From Pseudomonas cuatrocienegasensis (lineage in GTDB: Bacteria; Pseudomonadota; Gammaproteobacteria; Pseudomonadales; Pseudomonadaceae): a DNA stretch of 64,000 nt. The position numbers were made by a program, and so were the translations under genes. The stretch lies in the NCBI RefSeq assembly GCF_900110925.1, contig NZ_FOFP01000001.1, positions 496,001-560,000 on the forward strand, written 5' to 3'. This document shows positions 1 through 10,343 of this stretch, in pieces. The stretch's first letter is position 1; every line of letters starts with the position of its first letter. The notes under the pieces were generated by a model. That model saw only the letters and a program-made list of their open reading frames with translations, did not search any database and was not told the origin of the DNA.

Positions 1-94
1 TTTCCGCAGTAGAGCAGTGTTAAGTCCGACAGGCTCCTCTACTGCCTGCAGGCGTGGCAGACGCGCGCAGGCGAATTGCTAAAGCGAGGCAAGC

Positions 95-781
95 ATGGGC
101 AAAGCAGGGAGCGAAGGTATTGACCCGGGTCAATGCCAGCACGCAGGCGGTGAATCTGCCGGGGTTTGGGCGCGGCCAGAGGGGGCGGGTGTGGCCACAC
201 TGATTTTGGCCCATGGGGCCGGTGCGCCGATGGACAGCCCGTTTATGACGCAGATAGCGGAGAATCTTGCGGCGCTGGGTGTCAGCGTGGTGCGTTTTGA
301 GTTCGCCTACATGGCAGCACGGCGCACCGATGGCCGCAAGCGTCCGCCAGCCCCCCAGGCACGTCTGCTGGAGGAATGGCGCCAGTGCTATCGGCAGGTG
401 CGTGAGCAGGTCGATGGACCGCTGGCTATTGGCGGCAAGTCTATGGGCGGGCGCATGGCCAGCCTGCTGGCCGACGAGTTGGGCGTCGATGCGCTGGTGT
501 GCCTGGGGTATCCCTTCCATGCCGTGGGCAAGGTCGACAAGCCACGGGTCGCACACCTGGCGGACCTGCGTACGCCAACCCTGATCGTGCAGGGCGAACG
601 CGACCCCATGGGCGGGCGCGAGCGCGTCGCTGGCTATTGTCTGGCGCCCGCCATCACCCTGCATTGGCTGGCCGCCGCCGACCATGACCTCAAGCCGTTA
701 CAGCGCTCAGGCTTCAACCATGAGCAGCATCTGGCCGCAGCGGCGCAGGCCGTGAGTGGGTTTTTGAGCGGGCTCGCGTAG
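95..781 (+). CDS. alpha/beta-fold hydrolase, KANL3/Tex30 type
   Basis: A 228-residue cytosolic alpha/beta hydrolase of the small dienelactone-hydrolase-like group. The early strand-loop LILAHGAGAPMDSPF is typical of the KANL3/Tex30 family. The nucleophile elbow is GGKSMGG (Ser, near residue 117), the acid is in VQGERDP and the histidine in AAADHDLKP, so all three catalytic residues are present. The start is supported by GAGG at 86-89, five bases before the ATG. The first ~25 residues are poorly conserved in character, so a later start is possible. Substrate unknown. The gene is convergent with aer, and the 821-1625 repeat element lies between them. Confidence 0.85.
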   Translation: MGKAGSEGIDPGQCQHAGGESAGVWARPEGAGVATLILAHGAGAPMDSPFMTQIAENLAALGVSVVRFEFAYMAARRTDGRKRPPAPQARLLEEWRQCYRQVREQVDGPLAIGGKSMGGRMASLLADELGVDALVCLGYPFHAVGKVDKPRVAHLADLRTPTLIVQGERDPMGGRERVAGYCLAPAITLHWLAAADHDLKPLQRSGFNHEQHLAAAAQAVSGFLSGLA

Positions 782-820
782 CCAAAAAAGGATCTTCGCA
801 TTTCTGTGGGGATGCTGGGC

Positions 821-1625
821 TTGACACCGGACTGGCAAGTTTGTGTGTGGTCCGGCAAATGGCGTGGCATGGCCCATTCCCGCGTGTACTGAACGTTTGG
901 GTTGCGCCCCTCACGGGCGCCACACCTTTCTTGCTTGCCCAAGAAAGGTGTGCCAAAGAAGGGCACCCCGACATCCGGGTTTCGCTGCGCGAAACTTCCC
1001 TCGCTCCGGCGCTGCTCCGGGGGCCGGCGTACATGGGCCATCCCTGGCCCATTACGCCTCTCGCCGCATCCATGCGGCTCGTCCCCCTACGCAACACCTA
1101 CACTCGGCCTCCTGACGGGACCCGGTCGCGAGCTTGCAGGATTTTCACAGGATCAAGTACGGCGGCGTCTGTCTTTTGCTCTGGTTCTTGAATCGCGATC
1201 GTGCAGACGACGCCCAAAGCCCCTTCAGGAGGCCGAGTGGAATCGCCGCGCAAGGGGGTGAGCGACATGGATGTCGCGACGACTGCATGGATGCAGGAGG
1301 TAGAGCGAAGCAGGATGCCCGAGCCGAGAGCCACGCTGGGCCATGGATGGCCCTTCGTGGCGGACCCCTGGAGTGGTGATGGAAGGAGGGAACCCCGGCG
1401 CAGCCGGGGCCGGATGGTGGGGTGCCCTTCTCTTTGGTTACTTTCTCTTGGGCAAGCAAGAGCTACGGAGCGAAGCGGAGTAACAGCCGCAGGCTGGCCC
1501 GAAGGGTGAGCGCAGCGAATCAAGTGACTCGCCCGTAAGGGGCGAAACCCGCCAGACCAGACAGCGCGTTAATGGATAGAGCCACGTCATCGGCAACGCA
1601 CACTTATTTGCCAGTCCGGTGTCAA
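821..1625. repeat. large imperfect inverted-repeat element between convergent genes
   Basis: The outer ends are an exact 18-bp inverted repeat: TTGACACCGGACTGGCAA at 821-838 and its reverse complement at 1608-1625. Inside, a left arm (about 895-1133) is related in inverted orientation to a right arm (about 1216-1550). Both carry the pieces cttgcccaag, aagggcacccc, catccatg and cactcggcctcctga in matching order. The right arm is about 100 bp longer. The spacer is about 1134-1215. The arm text (aagggcacccc, cccgtaaggggcgaaa) resembles repeats common between Pseudomonas genes. Long open frames on both strands look like by-products of base composition. No coding gene seen. Confidence 0.75.
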
Positions 1626-1656
1626 TAAGCGATTCCCAGAATTTACGCGAAGAACC

Positions 1657-1684
1657 CAAAAAACAACCCGCCGGGCGGCGGGTT
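1657..1684 (-). terminator. rho-independent terminator of aer
   Basis: GC-rich hairpin aacccgcc/ggcgggtt (1665-1684). On the minus strand it is followed by six T (A-tract at 1658-1663). It lies 28 bases past the aer stop. Confidence 0.85.
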
Positions 1685-1711
1685 GGGGAAGGTGCTGGCC
1701 TGCAGTCGAGG

Positions 1712-3277
1712 TCAGCTGTTAAAGCGTTCGACCAGCGCATATTGCCCTTGCGCGGTACGGGTCAGGGCTTTGCTCAGGGTTGCCGTGCTGCGCGCTTCTT
1801 CCGATGTCTGGTCGGCCAACTGGGCGATGGTGGTGATGTTGCGGTTGATCTCGTCGGCTACGGCGCTTTGCTCCTCTGCCGCAGCGGCGATCTGGTCGGC
1901 CATGCCGGCAATGTTGGCCACCGCATCACTGATGCCTGAGAGCGCATGATCGGCCTTGAGCACACGCTCGACGCCTTCATCGGCCTGTTTGCGGCCGATT
2001 TCCATGGTCAGCACGGCTTCTTCGGCCGTGCGTTGCAGCTTGGCGATCAACTGGTGAATCTGCCCGGTGGACTCGGCAGTACGCTGGGCCAGTGAGCGCA
2101 CCTCGTCGGCAACCACGGCGAAGCCTCGACCCATTTCCCCTGCGCGGGCCGCCTCGATGGCCGCGTTGAGGGCAAGCAGGTTGGTCTGGTCGGCAATACC
2201 CTTGATCACGTCGACCACGCCGCCGATTTCATTGCTGTCCTGGGCCAGGCGGGTGACGGTCTCGCCGGTTTCGCCTACCGACACGGACAGGCGCTGGATA
2301 GCCTCGCGGGTTTCGGCGGTGATGGTGCGGCCTTCGCCGGTCAGGCGATTGGCTTCCTGGGTGGCAATGGCGGTACGGGCCACATTGCTGGCCACTTCCA
2401 GGGTGGTGGCAGCCATTTCATTGACGGCCGTGGCCACCTGCTCGGTTTCCTGGCGCTGACGATCGAGGCCGGCGCTGCTGTTGTGCGCCAGGGTGTCGGC
2501 TTGGCGAGCCTGCTGAGTCAGGTGCTCGGCGGTATCCTGCAGTCGCGTGAGACAGGTTTTCAGGCGAGCATCCTGGCTGAGCATGGCCATTTCCAGGCGT
2601 GCCTCGGCGCCCCGGCTGTCGGTGTACATCTGCGCGATCAGGGCATCGGAAGTGGTCTGCTCGGCGAGGCGCAGTAGACGCTTGATACCACGGGTCTGCC
2701 AGGCAATGCCGGCCAACCCCAGCGGTACCGACAGCACTGCGGCGAGGGCGAAACCCCAGCTGCTGCCCATCCAGTGACCGATCAGAAAGCCGATCTGGCT
2801 GACCAGAATGAACGGCATCCAGGCCTGCACGACCGGCAGCCAGCGATCACTGGCAGGCACCGCCGACTTGCCGGCATTGATGCGCTGATAGAGCGCTTCG
2901 GCACGACGGACCTGCTCGGGCGTTGGTTTGACCCTGACCGACTCGTAACCGGTGATCTGGTTGTTCTCGCGCATGGGCGTGACGTAGGCGTTGACCCAAT
3001 AGTGGTCACCACTCTTGCAGCGGTTCTTGACCACGCCCATCCAGGGCTTGCCGGCCTTCAGGGTCGTCCACATATGCTCGAACACCGCCGACGGCACGTC
3101 GGGGTGGCGCACGATGTTATGCGGTGCATGCAGGAGTTCTTCGCGAGAGAAACCACTGATCTCGACGAAGGCATCATTGCAGTATGTGATCTGCCCCTTG
3201 GCGTCGGTGGTGGAAATCAGGCGCTGCTGGGTAGGGAACGTTCGCTCGCGCTGAGTGACCGGCTGATTGTTACGCAT
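1712..3277 (-). CDS. aer: aerotaxis receptor Aer (PAS-methyl-accepting chemotaxis protein)
   Basis: A 521-residue redox/oxygen-sensing chemoreceptor that signals to CheA/CheW. An N-terminal PAS domain (about 15-125) opens with [14 protein letters not shown] and has the [10 protein letters not shown] segment typical of Aer, where FAD binds. Two adjacent hydrophobic segments (about 153-195) anchor it without a periplasmic sensor domain. The cytoplasmic signalling coiled coil fills the rest. Its tip includes the conserved [20 protein letters not shown] and [14 protein letters not shown]. It lies downstream of acnA, as in P. aeruginosa. A sigma-28-like promoter at 3307-3333 fits flagellar-regulon expression. 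The length matches the family. Confidence 0.93.
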   Translation of the reverse strand: MRNNQPVTQRERTFPTQQRLISTTDAKGQITYCNDAFVEISGFSREELLHAPHNIVRHPDVPSAVFEHMWTTLKAGKPWMGVVKNRCKSGDHYWVNAYVTPMRENNQITGYESVRVKPTPEQVRRAEALYQRINAGKSAVPASDRWLPVVQAWMPFILVSQIGFLIGHWMGSSWGFALAAVLSVPLGLAGIAWQTRGIKRLLRLAEQTTSDALIAQMYTDSRGAEARLEMAMLSQDARLKTCLTRLQDTAEHLTQQARQADTLAHNSSAGLDRQRQETEQVATAVNEMAATTLEVASNVARTAIATQEANRLTGEGRTITAETREAIQRLSVSVGETGETVTRLAQDSNEIGGVVDVIKGIADQTNLLALNAAIEAARAGEMGRGFAVVADEVRSLAQRTAESTGQIHQLIAKLQRTAEEAVLTMEIGRKQADEGVERVLKADHALSGISDAVANIAGMADQIAAAAEEQSAVADEINRNITTIAQLADQTSEEARSTATLSKALTRTAQGQYALVERFNS

Positions 3278-3306
3278 GGCAGGTATCCGTCGTTGTTATG
3301 GCCCCT

Positions 3307-3333
3307 TCATCGGCCGCTAGGCCGTGAAGTTGA
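3307..3333 (-). promoter_or_regulatory. sigma-28 (FliA)-type promoter of aer
   Basis: On the minus strand TCAAC-N14-GCCGATGA, close to the Pseudomonas FliA pattern TCAAG-N14/15-GCCGATA. The -10 ends 29 bases upstream of the aer ATG. Inferred by motif only; supported by a similar site before the chemoreceptor at 56564. Confidence 0.65.
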
Positions 3334-3452
3334 GGGCTGAGTCCATTTAGCCGAGTGTAAACGTTTTTCTATTGACGTCACATTCCCGTCATGTTCAGTG
3401 CCTTCCCTGGCTCTGCGTGGTTTATCTGCATGCTGATGCACAGGTGTGCGGG

Positions 3453-6191
3453 TCAGTTGGCGATCATCTGTCGCAGTACATAGTGAAGAATACCGCCGGC
3501 TTTGAAGTACTCGACTTCGTTGAGCGTATCGATGCGGCACAGGACTTCGACATGTTCCTGTGCGCCGTTTTCGCGGGTGATCTCCACCCCGAGCGGCATC
3601 AGTGGGCGCAGTTCCACACCATCCAGGCCGGTAATGGCCAGGGTTTCCCGGCCTGTCAGTTTGAGCGTGCGGCGGTCCAGACCATCCTTGAACTGCAGCG
3701 GCAGCACGCCCATGCCGACCAGGTTGGAGCGGTGGATACGCTCGAAACTCTCGGCCAGTACCGCCTTGACCCCGAGCAGGTTGGTACCCTTGGCGGCCCA
3801 GTCACGGCTTGAGCCGGTGCCGTATTCCTTGCCGGCAATGACCACCAGTGGAGTGCCTTCGGCCTGATAGCGCATCGCCGCGTCGTAGATCGACAGCTGA
3901 TCGCCACTTGGCACGTGCAGGGTGTTGCCGCCTTCCTGGCCATCGAGCATCTCGTTGCGGATGCGGATATTGGCGAAGGTGCCGCGCATCATTACCTGAT
4001 GATTGCCTCGGCGTGAGCCGTAGGAATTGAAGTCCGTGGAGGCTACACCCTGTTCGCGCAGGTAGCGCCCCGCCGGGCTGTCGGCTTTGATATTACCGGC
4101 TGGCGAGATGTGGTCGGTGGTGACCGAGTCGCCGAGCAGGGCGAGAATGCGCGCTTCATGAATATCGCCAACATGGGGCGGCGCCTGGTCGATTTGCTCG
4201 AAAAATGGTGGGTGCTGGATGTAGGTAGAGTCGGCCTGCCAGGCGTAGGTATTGCTTTCGGGCACGCCAATCGCCTGCCACTGCGCGTCCCCCTCGAATA
4301 CGGCGGCGTATTCCTTGCGGAACATGGCTGTATCGACTTTCTGTACCGCCTCGGCAATTTCCTGCTGGCTCGGCCAGATATCGCGCAGGTACACCGGCTT
4401 GCCGTCGCGGTCCTCGCCCAGCGGCTCTTCGGCGATATTCATCCGCACGCTGCCGGCCAGGGCATAGGCAACCACCAGGGGCGGCGAGGCCAGCCAGTTG
4501 GTTTTAACCAATGGGTGCACGCGGCCTTCGAAATTGCGGTTGCCGGACAGTACCGACGCCACCGTCAGATCGCCTTGTTGAATGGCTTTCTCGATAGGAT
4601 CGGGCAGCGGCCCGGAGTTGCCGATACAGGTGGTGCAGCCGTAGCCGACCAGGTCGAAGCCGAGCGTGTCGAGGTATTCGGTCAGCCCAGCCGCAGCGAA
4701 GTACTCGGTCACCACCTTGGAGCCCGGCGCCAGGGAACTCTTGACCCAAGGCTTGCGTTGCAGTCCCTTTTCCACGGCCTTTTTCGCCAGCAAGCCAGCG
4801 GCCATCATCACGCTGGGGTTGGAGGTGTTGGTGCAGGAGGTGATGGCGGCAATCACCACGGCGCCGTCGCGCAGCGGGTGGCGCTGGCCGTTCAGCTCAT
4901 AGTGGATGTCGTTTTGTGCCGCATTGCCGACCGCCACACCGCCACCACCTTCGCTTTCCAGACGGCCTTCTTCCTTGGCGGTGGGGTTGAGTTGCAGACC
5001 GAGAAAGTCCTCGAATGCCTGGCTGACCTGAGGCAGGGCGACCCGGTCCTGCGGGCGCTTGGGGCCGGCCAGGCTGGCTTCGACCTGGCCCATGTCCAAC
5101 TCCAGGCTGTCAGTGAATAGCGGCTCGCTGCCGGCATGCCGCCACAGGCCCTGGGCTTTGCAGTAGGACTCGACCAGCTTGACGGCCTCTTCGGGCCGCC
5201 CGGACAGGCGCAGGTAACCCAGGGTGATTTCGTCGACCGGGAAGAAACCACAGGTGGCGCCGTACTCCGGGGCCATATTGGCGAGAGTGGCGCGGTCTGC
5301 CAGGGGCAGCTCGGCCAGGCCATCACCGTAAAACTCGACGAATTTGCCGACCACGCCCTTTTTGCGCAGCATCTGCGTGACGGTGAGCACCAGGTCGGTG
5401 GCGGTGATGCCTTCCTTGAGCTTGCCGCTGAGTTTGAAGCCGATCACCTCGGGAATCAGCATCGACACCGGTTGGCCGAGCATCGCGGCTTCCGCCTCGA
5501 TGCCGCCGACGCCCCAGCCGAGCACGCCGAGGCCATTGATCATGGTGGTGTGCGAGTCGGTACCAACCAGGGTGTCGGGGAAGGCGTAGGTCACACCGTC
5601 TTCGTCCTTGGTCCAGACTGTGCGGCCCAGGTACTCCAGGTTGACCTGGTGGCAGATGCCCGTGCCTGGCGGCACCACGCTGAAATTATCGAACGCGTGT
5701 TGGCCCCAGCGCAGGAAAGCGTAGCGCTCGCCGTTGCGCTGCATTTCGATCTCGACGTTTTCGCCGAATGCCTCTGGCGTGGCGAATTTGTCGACCATCA
5801 CCGAGTGGTCGATGACCAGGTCCACGGGCGACAGTGGATTGATCTTCTGCGGGTCGCCGCCGGCCTTGGCCATGGCATCGCGCATGGCGGCCAGGTCGAC
5901 CACCGCCGGTACGCCGGTAAAGTCCTGCATCAGTACGCGAGCAGGGCGGTACTGGATTTCGCGGTCCGAGCTGCGCGTGTGCAACCAGTCGGCAATGGCC
6001 TGCAGGTCGCGACGCGTCACCGTTTTGCCATCCTCCCAGCGCAGCAGGTTTTCCAGCAGCACTTTCAGCGAGAAGGGCAGGCGGTCGAGGTCGCCGAGGT
6101 TTTTTGCCGCCTCGGGCAGGCTGAAATAGGTGTAGGTGCGTTCGCCAACGTTAAGGGTGCGGCGGCAGTTCAGGCTGTCGGTGGACGGCAT
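3453..6191 (-). CDS. acnA: aconitate hydratase A
   Basis: A 912-residue [4Fe-4S] aconitase that isomerises citrate and isocitrate in the TCA cycle. The cluster cysteines are Cys453 (SCTNTSNP) and Cys519/Cys522 ([17 protein letters not shown]). The [27 protein letters not shown] segment begins the C-terminal swivel region, and [16 protein letters not shown] with SSRDWAAKG are substrate-binding blocks. The length equals that of bacterial AcnA. The ATG is preceded by AGGAG. It is divergent from rlmM, with a 156-bp shared upstream region. It acts in the same pathway as the gltA-sdh-suc cluster 18 kb away. Confidence 0.97.
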   Translation of the reverse strand: MPSTDSLNCRRTLNVGERTYTYFSLPEAAKNLGDLDRLPFSLKVLLENLLRWEDGKTVTRRDLQAIADWLHTRSSDREIQYRPARVLMQDFTGVPAVVDLAAMRDAMAKAGGDPQKINPLSPVDLVIDHSVMVDKFATPEAFGENVEIEMQRNGERYAFLRWGQHAFDNFSVVPPGTGICHQVNLEYLGRTVWTKDEDGVTYAFPDTLVGTDSHTTMINGLGVLGWGVGGIEAEAAMLGQPVSMLIPEVIGFKLSGKLKEGITATDLVLTVTQMLRKKGVVGKFVEFYGDGLAELPLADRATLANMAPEYGATCGFFPVDEITLGYLRLSGRPEEAVKLVESYCKAQGLWRHAGSEPLFTDSLELDMGQVEASLAGPKRPQDRVALPQVSQAFEDFLGLQLNPTAKEEGRLESEGGGGVAVGNAAQNDIHYELNGQRHPLRDGAVVIAAITSCTNTSNPSVMMAAGLLAKKAVEKGLQRKPWVKSSLAPGSKVVTEYFAAAGLTEYLDTLGFDLVGYGCTTCIGNSGPLPDPIEKAIQQGDLTVASVLSGNRNFEGRVHPLVKTNWLASPPLVVAYALAGSVRMNIAEEPLGEDRDGKPVYLRDIWPSQQEIAEAVQKVDTAMFRKEYAAVFEGDAQWQAIGVPESNTYAWQADSTYIQHPPFFEQIDQAPPHVGDIHEARILALLGDSVTTDHISPAGNIKADSPAGRYLREQGVASTDFNSYGSRRGNHQVMMRGTFANIRIRNEMLDGQEGGNTLHVPSGDQLSIYDAAMRYQAEGTPLVVIAGKEYGTGSSRDWAAKGTNLLGVKAVLAESFERIHRSNLVGMGVLPLQFKDGLDRRTLKLTGRETLAITGLDGVELRPLMPLGVEITRENGAQEHVEVLCRIDTLNEVEYFKAGGILHYVLRQMIAN

Positions 6192-6347
6192 GGGTTCTCT
6201 CCTTGGGGCTCACACGGTACGAGCCGATGGGGCGACAGGATCAGTAATTCTAGTCCTGCTTATTGGTAATGGCCTTAGGGTCTGGACCGGTCAAGAGCAC
6301 GCCGGGTTCCCGAAGCCGTTATGATGCGCGCCTTGAGGAGAAGCCTG

Positions 6348-7400
6348 ATGAATACCTTGTTACTGCATTGCCGTCCCGGATTCGAGAATGAAGTGTGCGC
6401 GGAGATCAGCGAACACGCTGCGCGCCTTGAGGTTTCTGGCTATGCCAAGGCCCGGCCGGCCAGTGCCTGTGCCGAGTTCGTCTGCAGCGAAGACGGTGAA
6501 GCCGAGCGTCTGATGCGCGGGGTGCGCTTCAACCAATTGATTTTTGCCAGGCAGTGGGCTCAGGGCGGCTTTATTGACCTGCCGGAGCTGGACCGTATCA
6601 GTGTGCTGCTCGCTCATCTGGCGGATTCACCGGTATTCGGCAGCCTATGGCTTGAGGTGCTGGACACCAACGAGGGCAAGGAGCTGTCGAACTTCTGCAA
6701 AAAGTTCGAGGCGCCCCTGCGCAATGCCCTGAGTAAGGCCGGCAAGCTGGTCGAGGACCCAACCAAGCTGCGCTTGCTACTGACCTTCAAGAGCGGCCGC
6801 GAGGTGTTCCTGGGTGTGGCGCCGCCCGGTAATTCGGCGCTGTGGCCGATGGGGATTCCGCGCCTGAAGTTCCCCCGCGAGGCGCCGAGCCGTTCGACCC
6901 TCAAGCTGGAGGAAGCCTGGCACACCTTTATCCCCCGTGAGCAGTGGGACGAGCGCCTGTCGGGCGAGATGACCGGCGTCGACCTGGGCGCCGCGCCAGG
7001 TGGCTGGACCTATCAACTGGTCAAGCGCGGCATGCTGGTCACCGCGATCGATAACGGGCCGATGGCCGAAAGCCTGATGGACACCGGTCTGGTGCAGCAC
7101 CTGATGGTCGATGGTTTCACCTGGAAGCCCAAGCAGCCGGTGGACTGGATGGTCTGCGACATCGTCGAGAAGCCCGCGCGCAGTGCGGCGTTGCTGGAAA
7201 CCTGGATCGGCGAGGGGCTGTGCCGCGAAGCGGTGGTCAACCTGAAACTGCCGATGAAGCAGCGTTACGCCGAGGTGCGGCGCCTGCTGCAACGCCTTGA
7301 AGATGGCTTTGCCGCGCGCAAGATCAAGGTCTCGATCGCCTGCAAACAGCTTTACCACGACCGCGAAGAGGTGACCTGTCACCTGCGCCGTTTACGCTGA
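6348..7400 (+). CDS. rlmM: 23S rRNA (cytidine-2'-O)-methyltransferase RlmM
   Basis: A 350-residue SAM-dependent enzyme that methylates C2498 of 23S rRNA. An N-terminal THUMP-like domain begins MNTLLLHCRPGFENEVCAE, and the C-terminal Rossmann domain has the SAM motif DLGAAPGGWTYQL. The later VNLKLPMKQRY segment holds a catalytic-type Lys. The start at 6348 is chosen over the in-frame ATG at 6321 because GAGGAG (6335-6340) sits seven bases upstream and because family members start with MNTLLL. It is divergent from acnA and 69 bases before the TusA-like gene. Confidence 0.95.
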   Translation: MNTLLLHCRPGFENEVCAEISEHAARLEVSGYAKARPASACAEFVCSEDGEAERLMRGVRFNQLIFARQWAQGGFIDLPELDRISVLLAHLADSPVFGSLWLEVLDTNEGKELSNFCKKFEAPLRNALSKAGKLVEDPTKLRLLLTFKSGREVFLGVAPPGNSALWPMGIPRLKFPREAPSRSTLKLEEAWHTFIPREQWDERLSGEMTGVDLGAAPGGWTYQLVKRGMLVTAIDNGPMAESLMDTGLVQHLMVDGFTWKPKQPVDWMVCDIVEKPARSAALLETWIGEGLCREAVVNLKLPMKQRYAEVRRLLQRLEDGFAARKIKVSIACKQLYHDREEVTCHLRRLR

Positions 7401-7469
7401 ACGCCTTTTGATCCGTTGGCCAGGGCGCGGGCTTTGAGTGAAAATAGCCGGCCCTTTTGGAGCCCAGCC

Positions 7470-7721
7470 ATGCCTTTGCACCCTGACACGGCCCTTGATG
7501 CCACCCTCGACGCCAGCGGGCTCAACTGCCCGGAGCCGGTGATGATGCTGCACAACACCGTGCGCGACTTGCCTGCCGGTGGCCTGCTCAAGGTCATCGC
7601 CACTGATCCCTCGACCCGCCGCGATATTCCCAAGTTCTGCGTGTTCCTGGGGCATGAGTTGCTTGAGCAGCTTGAGCAGGACGGTACCTATTTGTACTGG
7701 ATCCGCAAAAAAGCCGATTGA
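7470..7721 (+). CDS. tusA: TusA-family sulfur carrier protein
   Basis: An 83-residue protein of the TusA/SirA fold. It has the hallmark [13 protein letters not shown] near residue 15, whose single cysteine carries sulfur as a persulfide for tRNA 2-thiouridine or other sulfur-transfer routes. It ends with the beta-strand [10 protein letters not shown]. The start at 7470 is chosen over an in-frame ATG at 7416 because of TTTGGAG (7456-7462) and the family start position. It lies directly after rlmM and is convergent with the DUF3080 gene, with a 3-bp gap. Confidence 0.9.
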   Translation: MPLHPDTALDATLDASGLNCPEPVMMLHNTVRDLPAGGLLKVIATDPSTRRDIPKFCVFLGHELLEQLEQDGTYLYWIRKKAD

Positions 7722-7724
7722 GGC

Positions 7725-8792
7725 TCAACCTTGTGGCGCTGGCCAGCCGGCCTGGCCCGGTGCCAGGCCGCAACTGCGCAGGCTGTCCTGCCAGGCGCTG
7801 ACATGCTCGCCGGTGGCCGTCACAAAGGCCTGCCATAACGAGTCCTGGGTACCCGCCAGGCGCAGCAGGTAGTCATGGGTCGCGGCCGGTGCATCCTGCG
7901 CAGCCAGGTGTTGTACCGCCCGCTGCCAGCGCTCGCCGCGCTGGTGCACCTGGCTCAGGTAGGGCTGCAGGTGCCCGGCGTAGTACTTCACAAAGATGTT
8001 CTGCAGGATGCGCCCGCGCTCGGTGGGCAGGCCTTGCGGGCAGAGTGGGCGATTGGCCAGGCGCTGGCGCAGCAGCGCCGTGCCGTGGTCGAGGGTATGG
8101 CGCAGGCTGGCCAGGCTGGTGATTAGTTCGCCGCCCTGGGCGCTGGCATGCAAGGCCTGGAACAGCGGCTCAAGCTGCTCGGCTGGCGGCGGCAGTTGCT
8201 CGGGCAAGCGCTGTGCGAGGCCCGCGAGCTGTTCCAGAGCGTCCAGTGCTGCACCGTCTTCCCCTGGGGTGGCCGGCAAGGCCTGGGCGCTGAAACGCAG
8301 GTAGCGCTCGACCTCGTTGCTGCCATTGAAGGCATTCCAGAACACCGCCGGCAGTTGCGCGCGCTTCTGCGTGGCCAGGTCGCTCAAGCGGGTACGCAGG
8401 TCGGCGTCGTCACTGCCATCCAGGCGGGCGATGCAGCTGTCCAGGGCGCGCAGCAAGTCACCCTCGTAGGCCAGGCGGCTGCTGGCCATCAACTGTTTGC
8501 CCAACAGGCTGTTGCGCTGGCTGATCAGTTGCTGCAAGTCGGCGCAGCGGCGCACATCGATAAGCAGGTCGAGCAAGCCGATACGCAGCTCGGGCACCTC
8601 AAGCAGGCGTTCGCGGCGTGGCGGCATGCGGTAGATACCCGCGTGCGTCAGGTCGAAGGCTTCGGCGCTGGGGCTATCCAGAACATTGCCCAGGCGCTGC
8701 AGATAGTCGGCCTGCAAGGCCAGACCATCATCACTCGGCGTGCAGGCGGTGAGGCTCAGCAGAGCGCAAAGCATAAGCAGGCGTGCGGTCAT
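7725..8792 (-). CDS. DUF3080-family lipoprotein
   Basis: A 355-residue exported lipoprotein. Its signal peptide is MTARLLMLCALLSLTACTPSD, with lipobox LTAC and Cys17. The mature part is mostly helical and Leu/Gln-rich, with no recognisable catalytic motif. Overall it resembles DUF3080 proteins of gammaproteobacteria, whose function is unknown. The start at 8792 gives the lipobox; upstream in-frame codons would bury it. Asp is absent from position +2 (Thr), so sorting to the outer membrane is expected. It lies 65 bases after the MATE gene on the same strand and may share its transcript. Confidence 0.8.
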   Translation of the reverse strand: MTARLLMLCALLSLTACTPSDDGLALQADYLQRLGNVLDSPSAEAFDLTHAGIYRMPPRRERLLEVPELRIGLLDLLIDVRRCADLQQLISQRNSLLGKQLMASSRLAYEGDLLRALDSCIARLDGSDDADLRTRLSDLATQKRAQLPAVFWNAFNGSNEVERYLRFSAQALPATPGEDGAALDALEQLAGLAQRLPEQLPPPAEQLEPLFQALHASAQGGELITSLASLRHTLDHGTALLRQRLANRPLCPQGLPTERGRILQNIFVKYYAGHLQPYLSQVHQRGERWQRAVQHLAAQDAPAATHDYLLRLAGTQDSLWQAFVTATGEHVSAWQDSLRSCGLAPGQAGWPAPQG

Positions 8793-8857
8793 GGTGCTCC
8801 CAGGCAGGTGACGGGTTGGCCAGTCTACTGCGGCACGCTGGGCGTTGGTCAACGCCT

Positions 8858-10249
8858 TCAGCCGGGCTGGCGCTGCCCGCGACGAATACGCTTTTTCGCG
8901 CTGCGGGCCAGGCGGATAGCGAGCATCACGGCAGCACAGGTCAGGCCCACCACCAAGCCTTGCCATAACCCGCTCGGGCCGCTCGGTTCGCCGAGCCAGT
9001 CGGACAAGCCCAGGGCGTAGCCCACCGGCAGGCCGATGCCCCAGTAAGCGAACAGGGTCAGAAGCATGGTAATGCGGGTGTCCTGATAGCCGCGTAGGGC
9101 GCCGGCGGCGGTGACCTGGATGGCGTCGGAAAACTGGAACAGCGCCGAGTAGACGATCAACCCGGAAGCCAGCGCGATCACCACCGGGTCGGCGGTGTAG
9201 ATCTGCGCGATCTGTTCACGCAATAGCAGCATCAGGCTGGCCGACAGGCAGGCATAACCCAGGGCCGCGCCCATACTGACGCCGGCGGCGAAACGCGCCT
9301 GGCGGTAGTTGCCGGCGCCCAGGGCCTGGCCGACCCGTACCGTGGCCGCCATACCCAGTGAGTAGGGGATCATAAACACCATGGAGCTGAAGTTCAGGGC
9401 GATCTGGTGACCGGCCACCACCGATGCGCCCAGCCCGCCGATCAGCAGGGCGATCACCGCGAAAATGCTCGATTCGGCGAATACCGCGATGCCAATCGGC
9501 ACGCCAATCGCCAGCAGGCGCTGGATCACCGCCCATTGCGGGCGCTCGAAACGGTTGAACAGCGCCGTGGGGCGATAGTACGGCGCCCATTTCACCCAGC
9601 CGAGCATGCCGAGGAACATGCAGATCATCACCAGGCTGGTCGCCCAGCCGCAACCCACACCGCCCATGGCCGGCAGGCCGAGCTTGCCGTAAATGAAGAT
9701 GTAGTTGAGCGGGATGTTCAGCAGCAAACCGCACAGGCCCAGGACCATGCTCGGCCGGGTATGGCCAAGACCGTCACTGAAACAGCGCAGTACGTGATAT
9801 AGCGCCACCGCGGGGAAGCCACAGGCCACTGCCCGTAGGTAGCCCATGGCTGGTTCGATCAGGCTGGGATCGACATTCATTGCCTGCAGGACGATCTGCG
9901 CATTCCACAGCAACGCGGCAGCGGCGATGCCGACCGCCAGGGCCAGCCACAGTGCCTGGCGCACCAGCGGGCCAATCTCGGCGTGCTGGCCGGCGCCAAA
10001 GCGCTGCGCGACCTTGGGTGTGGTGGCCAGCAGGATGCCGGTCATCAGCAGAAACACCGGCACCCAGATCGAGTTGCCCAGGGCCACGGCGGCCAGATCG
10101 CGGGCGCTGACACGGCCGGCCATGACGGTGTCGACAAAGCCCATGGCGGTGTGGGCCAGTTGGGCGATGATGATCGGCGTGGCCAGGCGCAGCAGGCTGC
10201 TGAGCTCCTGGCGAACGCGGGCTGGGCGGGTGAGGAGTGCGGCTGGCAT
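8858..10249 (-). CDS. norM: MATE-family multidrug efflux pump (NorM/MdtK type)
   Basis: A 463-residue, 12-helix inner-membrane exporter that uses Na+ or H+ to expel cationic drugs such as fluoroquinolones. MATE features include TPIIIAQLAHTAMGFVDTVM in helix 1, GMAATVRVGQALGAGNYR at the start of the second half, and LNIPLNYIFIYGKLG. The C-terminus is basic (KKRIRRGQRQPG). The length is typical. Its 5' end faces pdxB, and element copy A fills the divergent gap, so its promoter must lie within about 90 bp or in the element. Confidence 0.92.
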   Translation of the reverse strand: MPAALLTRPARVRQELSSLLRLATPIIIAQLAHTAMGFVDTVMAGRVSARDLAAVALGNSIWVPVFLLMTGILLATTPKVAQRFGAGQHAEIGPLVRQALWLALAVGIAAAALLWNAQIVLQAMNVDPSLIEPAMGYLRAVACGFPAVALYHVLRCFSDGLGHTRPSMVLGLCGLLLNIPLNYIFIYGKLGLPAMGGVGCGWATSLVMICMFLGMLGWVKWAPYYRPTALFNRFERPQWAVIQRLLAIGVPIGIAVFAESSIFAVIALLIGGLGASVVAGHQIALNFSSMVFMIPYSLGMAATVRVGQALGAGNYRQARFAAGVSMGAALGYACLSASLMLLLREQIAQIYTADPVVIALASGLIVYSALFQFSDAIQVTAAGALRGYQDTRITMLLTLFAYWGIGLPVGYALGLSDWLGEPSGPSGLWQGLVVGLTCAAVMLAIRLARSAKKRIRRGQRQPG

Positions 10250-10343
10250 CCGGGTGCTCTCGGAAAACCGCGAAGTCTACGCCCTGACGCGCCGGTCAGG
10301 AAAGCGGCGCATGCAAAGCAGCCATGGGCGCAGCTGGCGGCGT

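Noticed and set aside
6..45. Inverted repeat gcagtagag/ctctactgc at the left edge
   Set aside because: Nine-base arms around 22 bases, no T-run, and the upstream gene lies outside the window, so it cannot be assigned as a terminator.
20..685. Minus-strand frame of 221 codons over the first hydrolase gene
   Set aside because: It is opposite a convincing hydrolase with a full catalytic triad; its sequence is low in hydrophobic core pattern and unlike any family.
841..1523. Several open frames of 80-140 codons on both strands inside the 821-1625 element
   Set aside because: They follow the inverted-repeat arms, translate into Pro/Arg/Ser-rich text on both strands, and have no ribosome sites. 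By-products of the repeat.
6276..6284. TAGGGTCTG between acnA and rlmM, like the element end
   Set aside because: Only nine bases match and nothing further of the element follows; chance or a very old remnant cannot be told apart.
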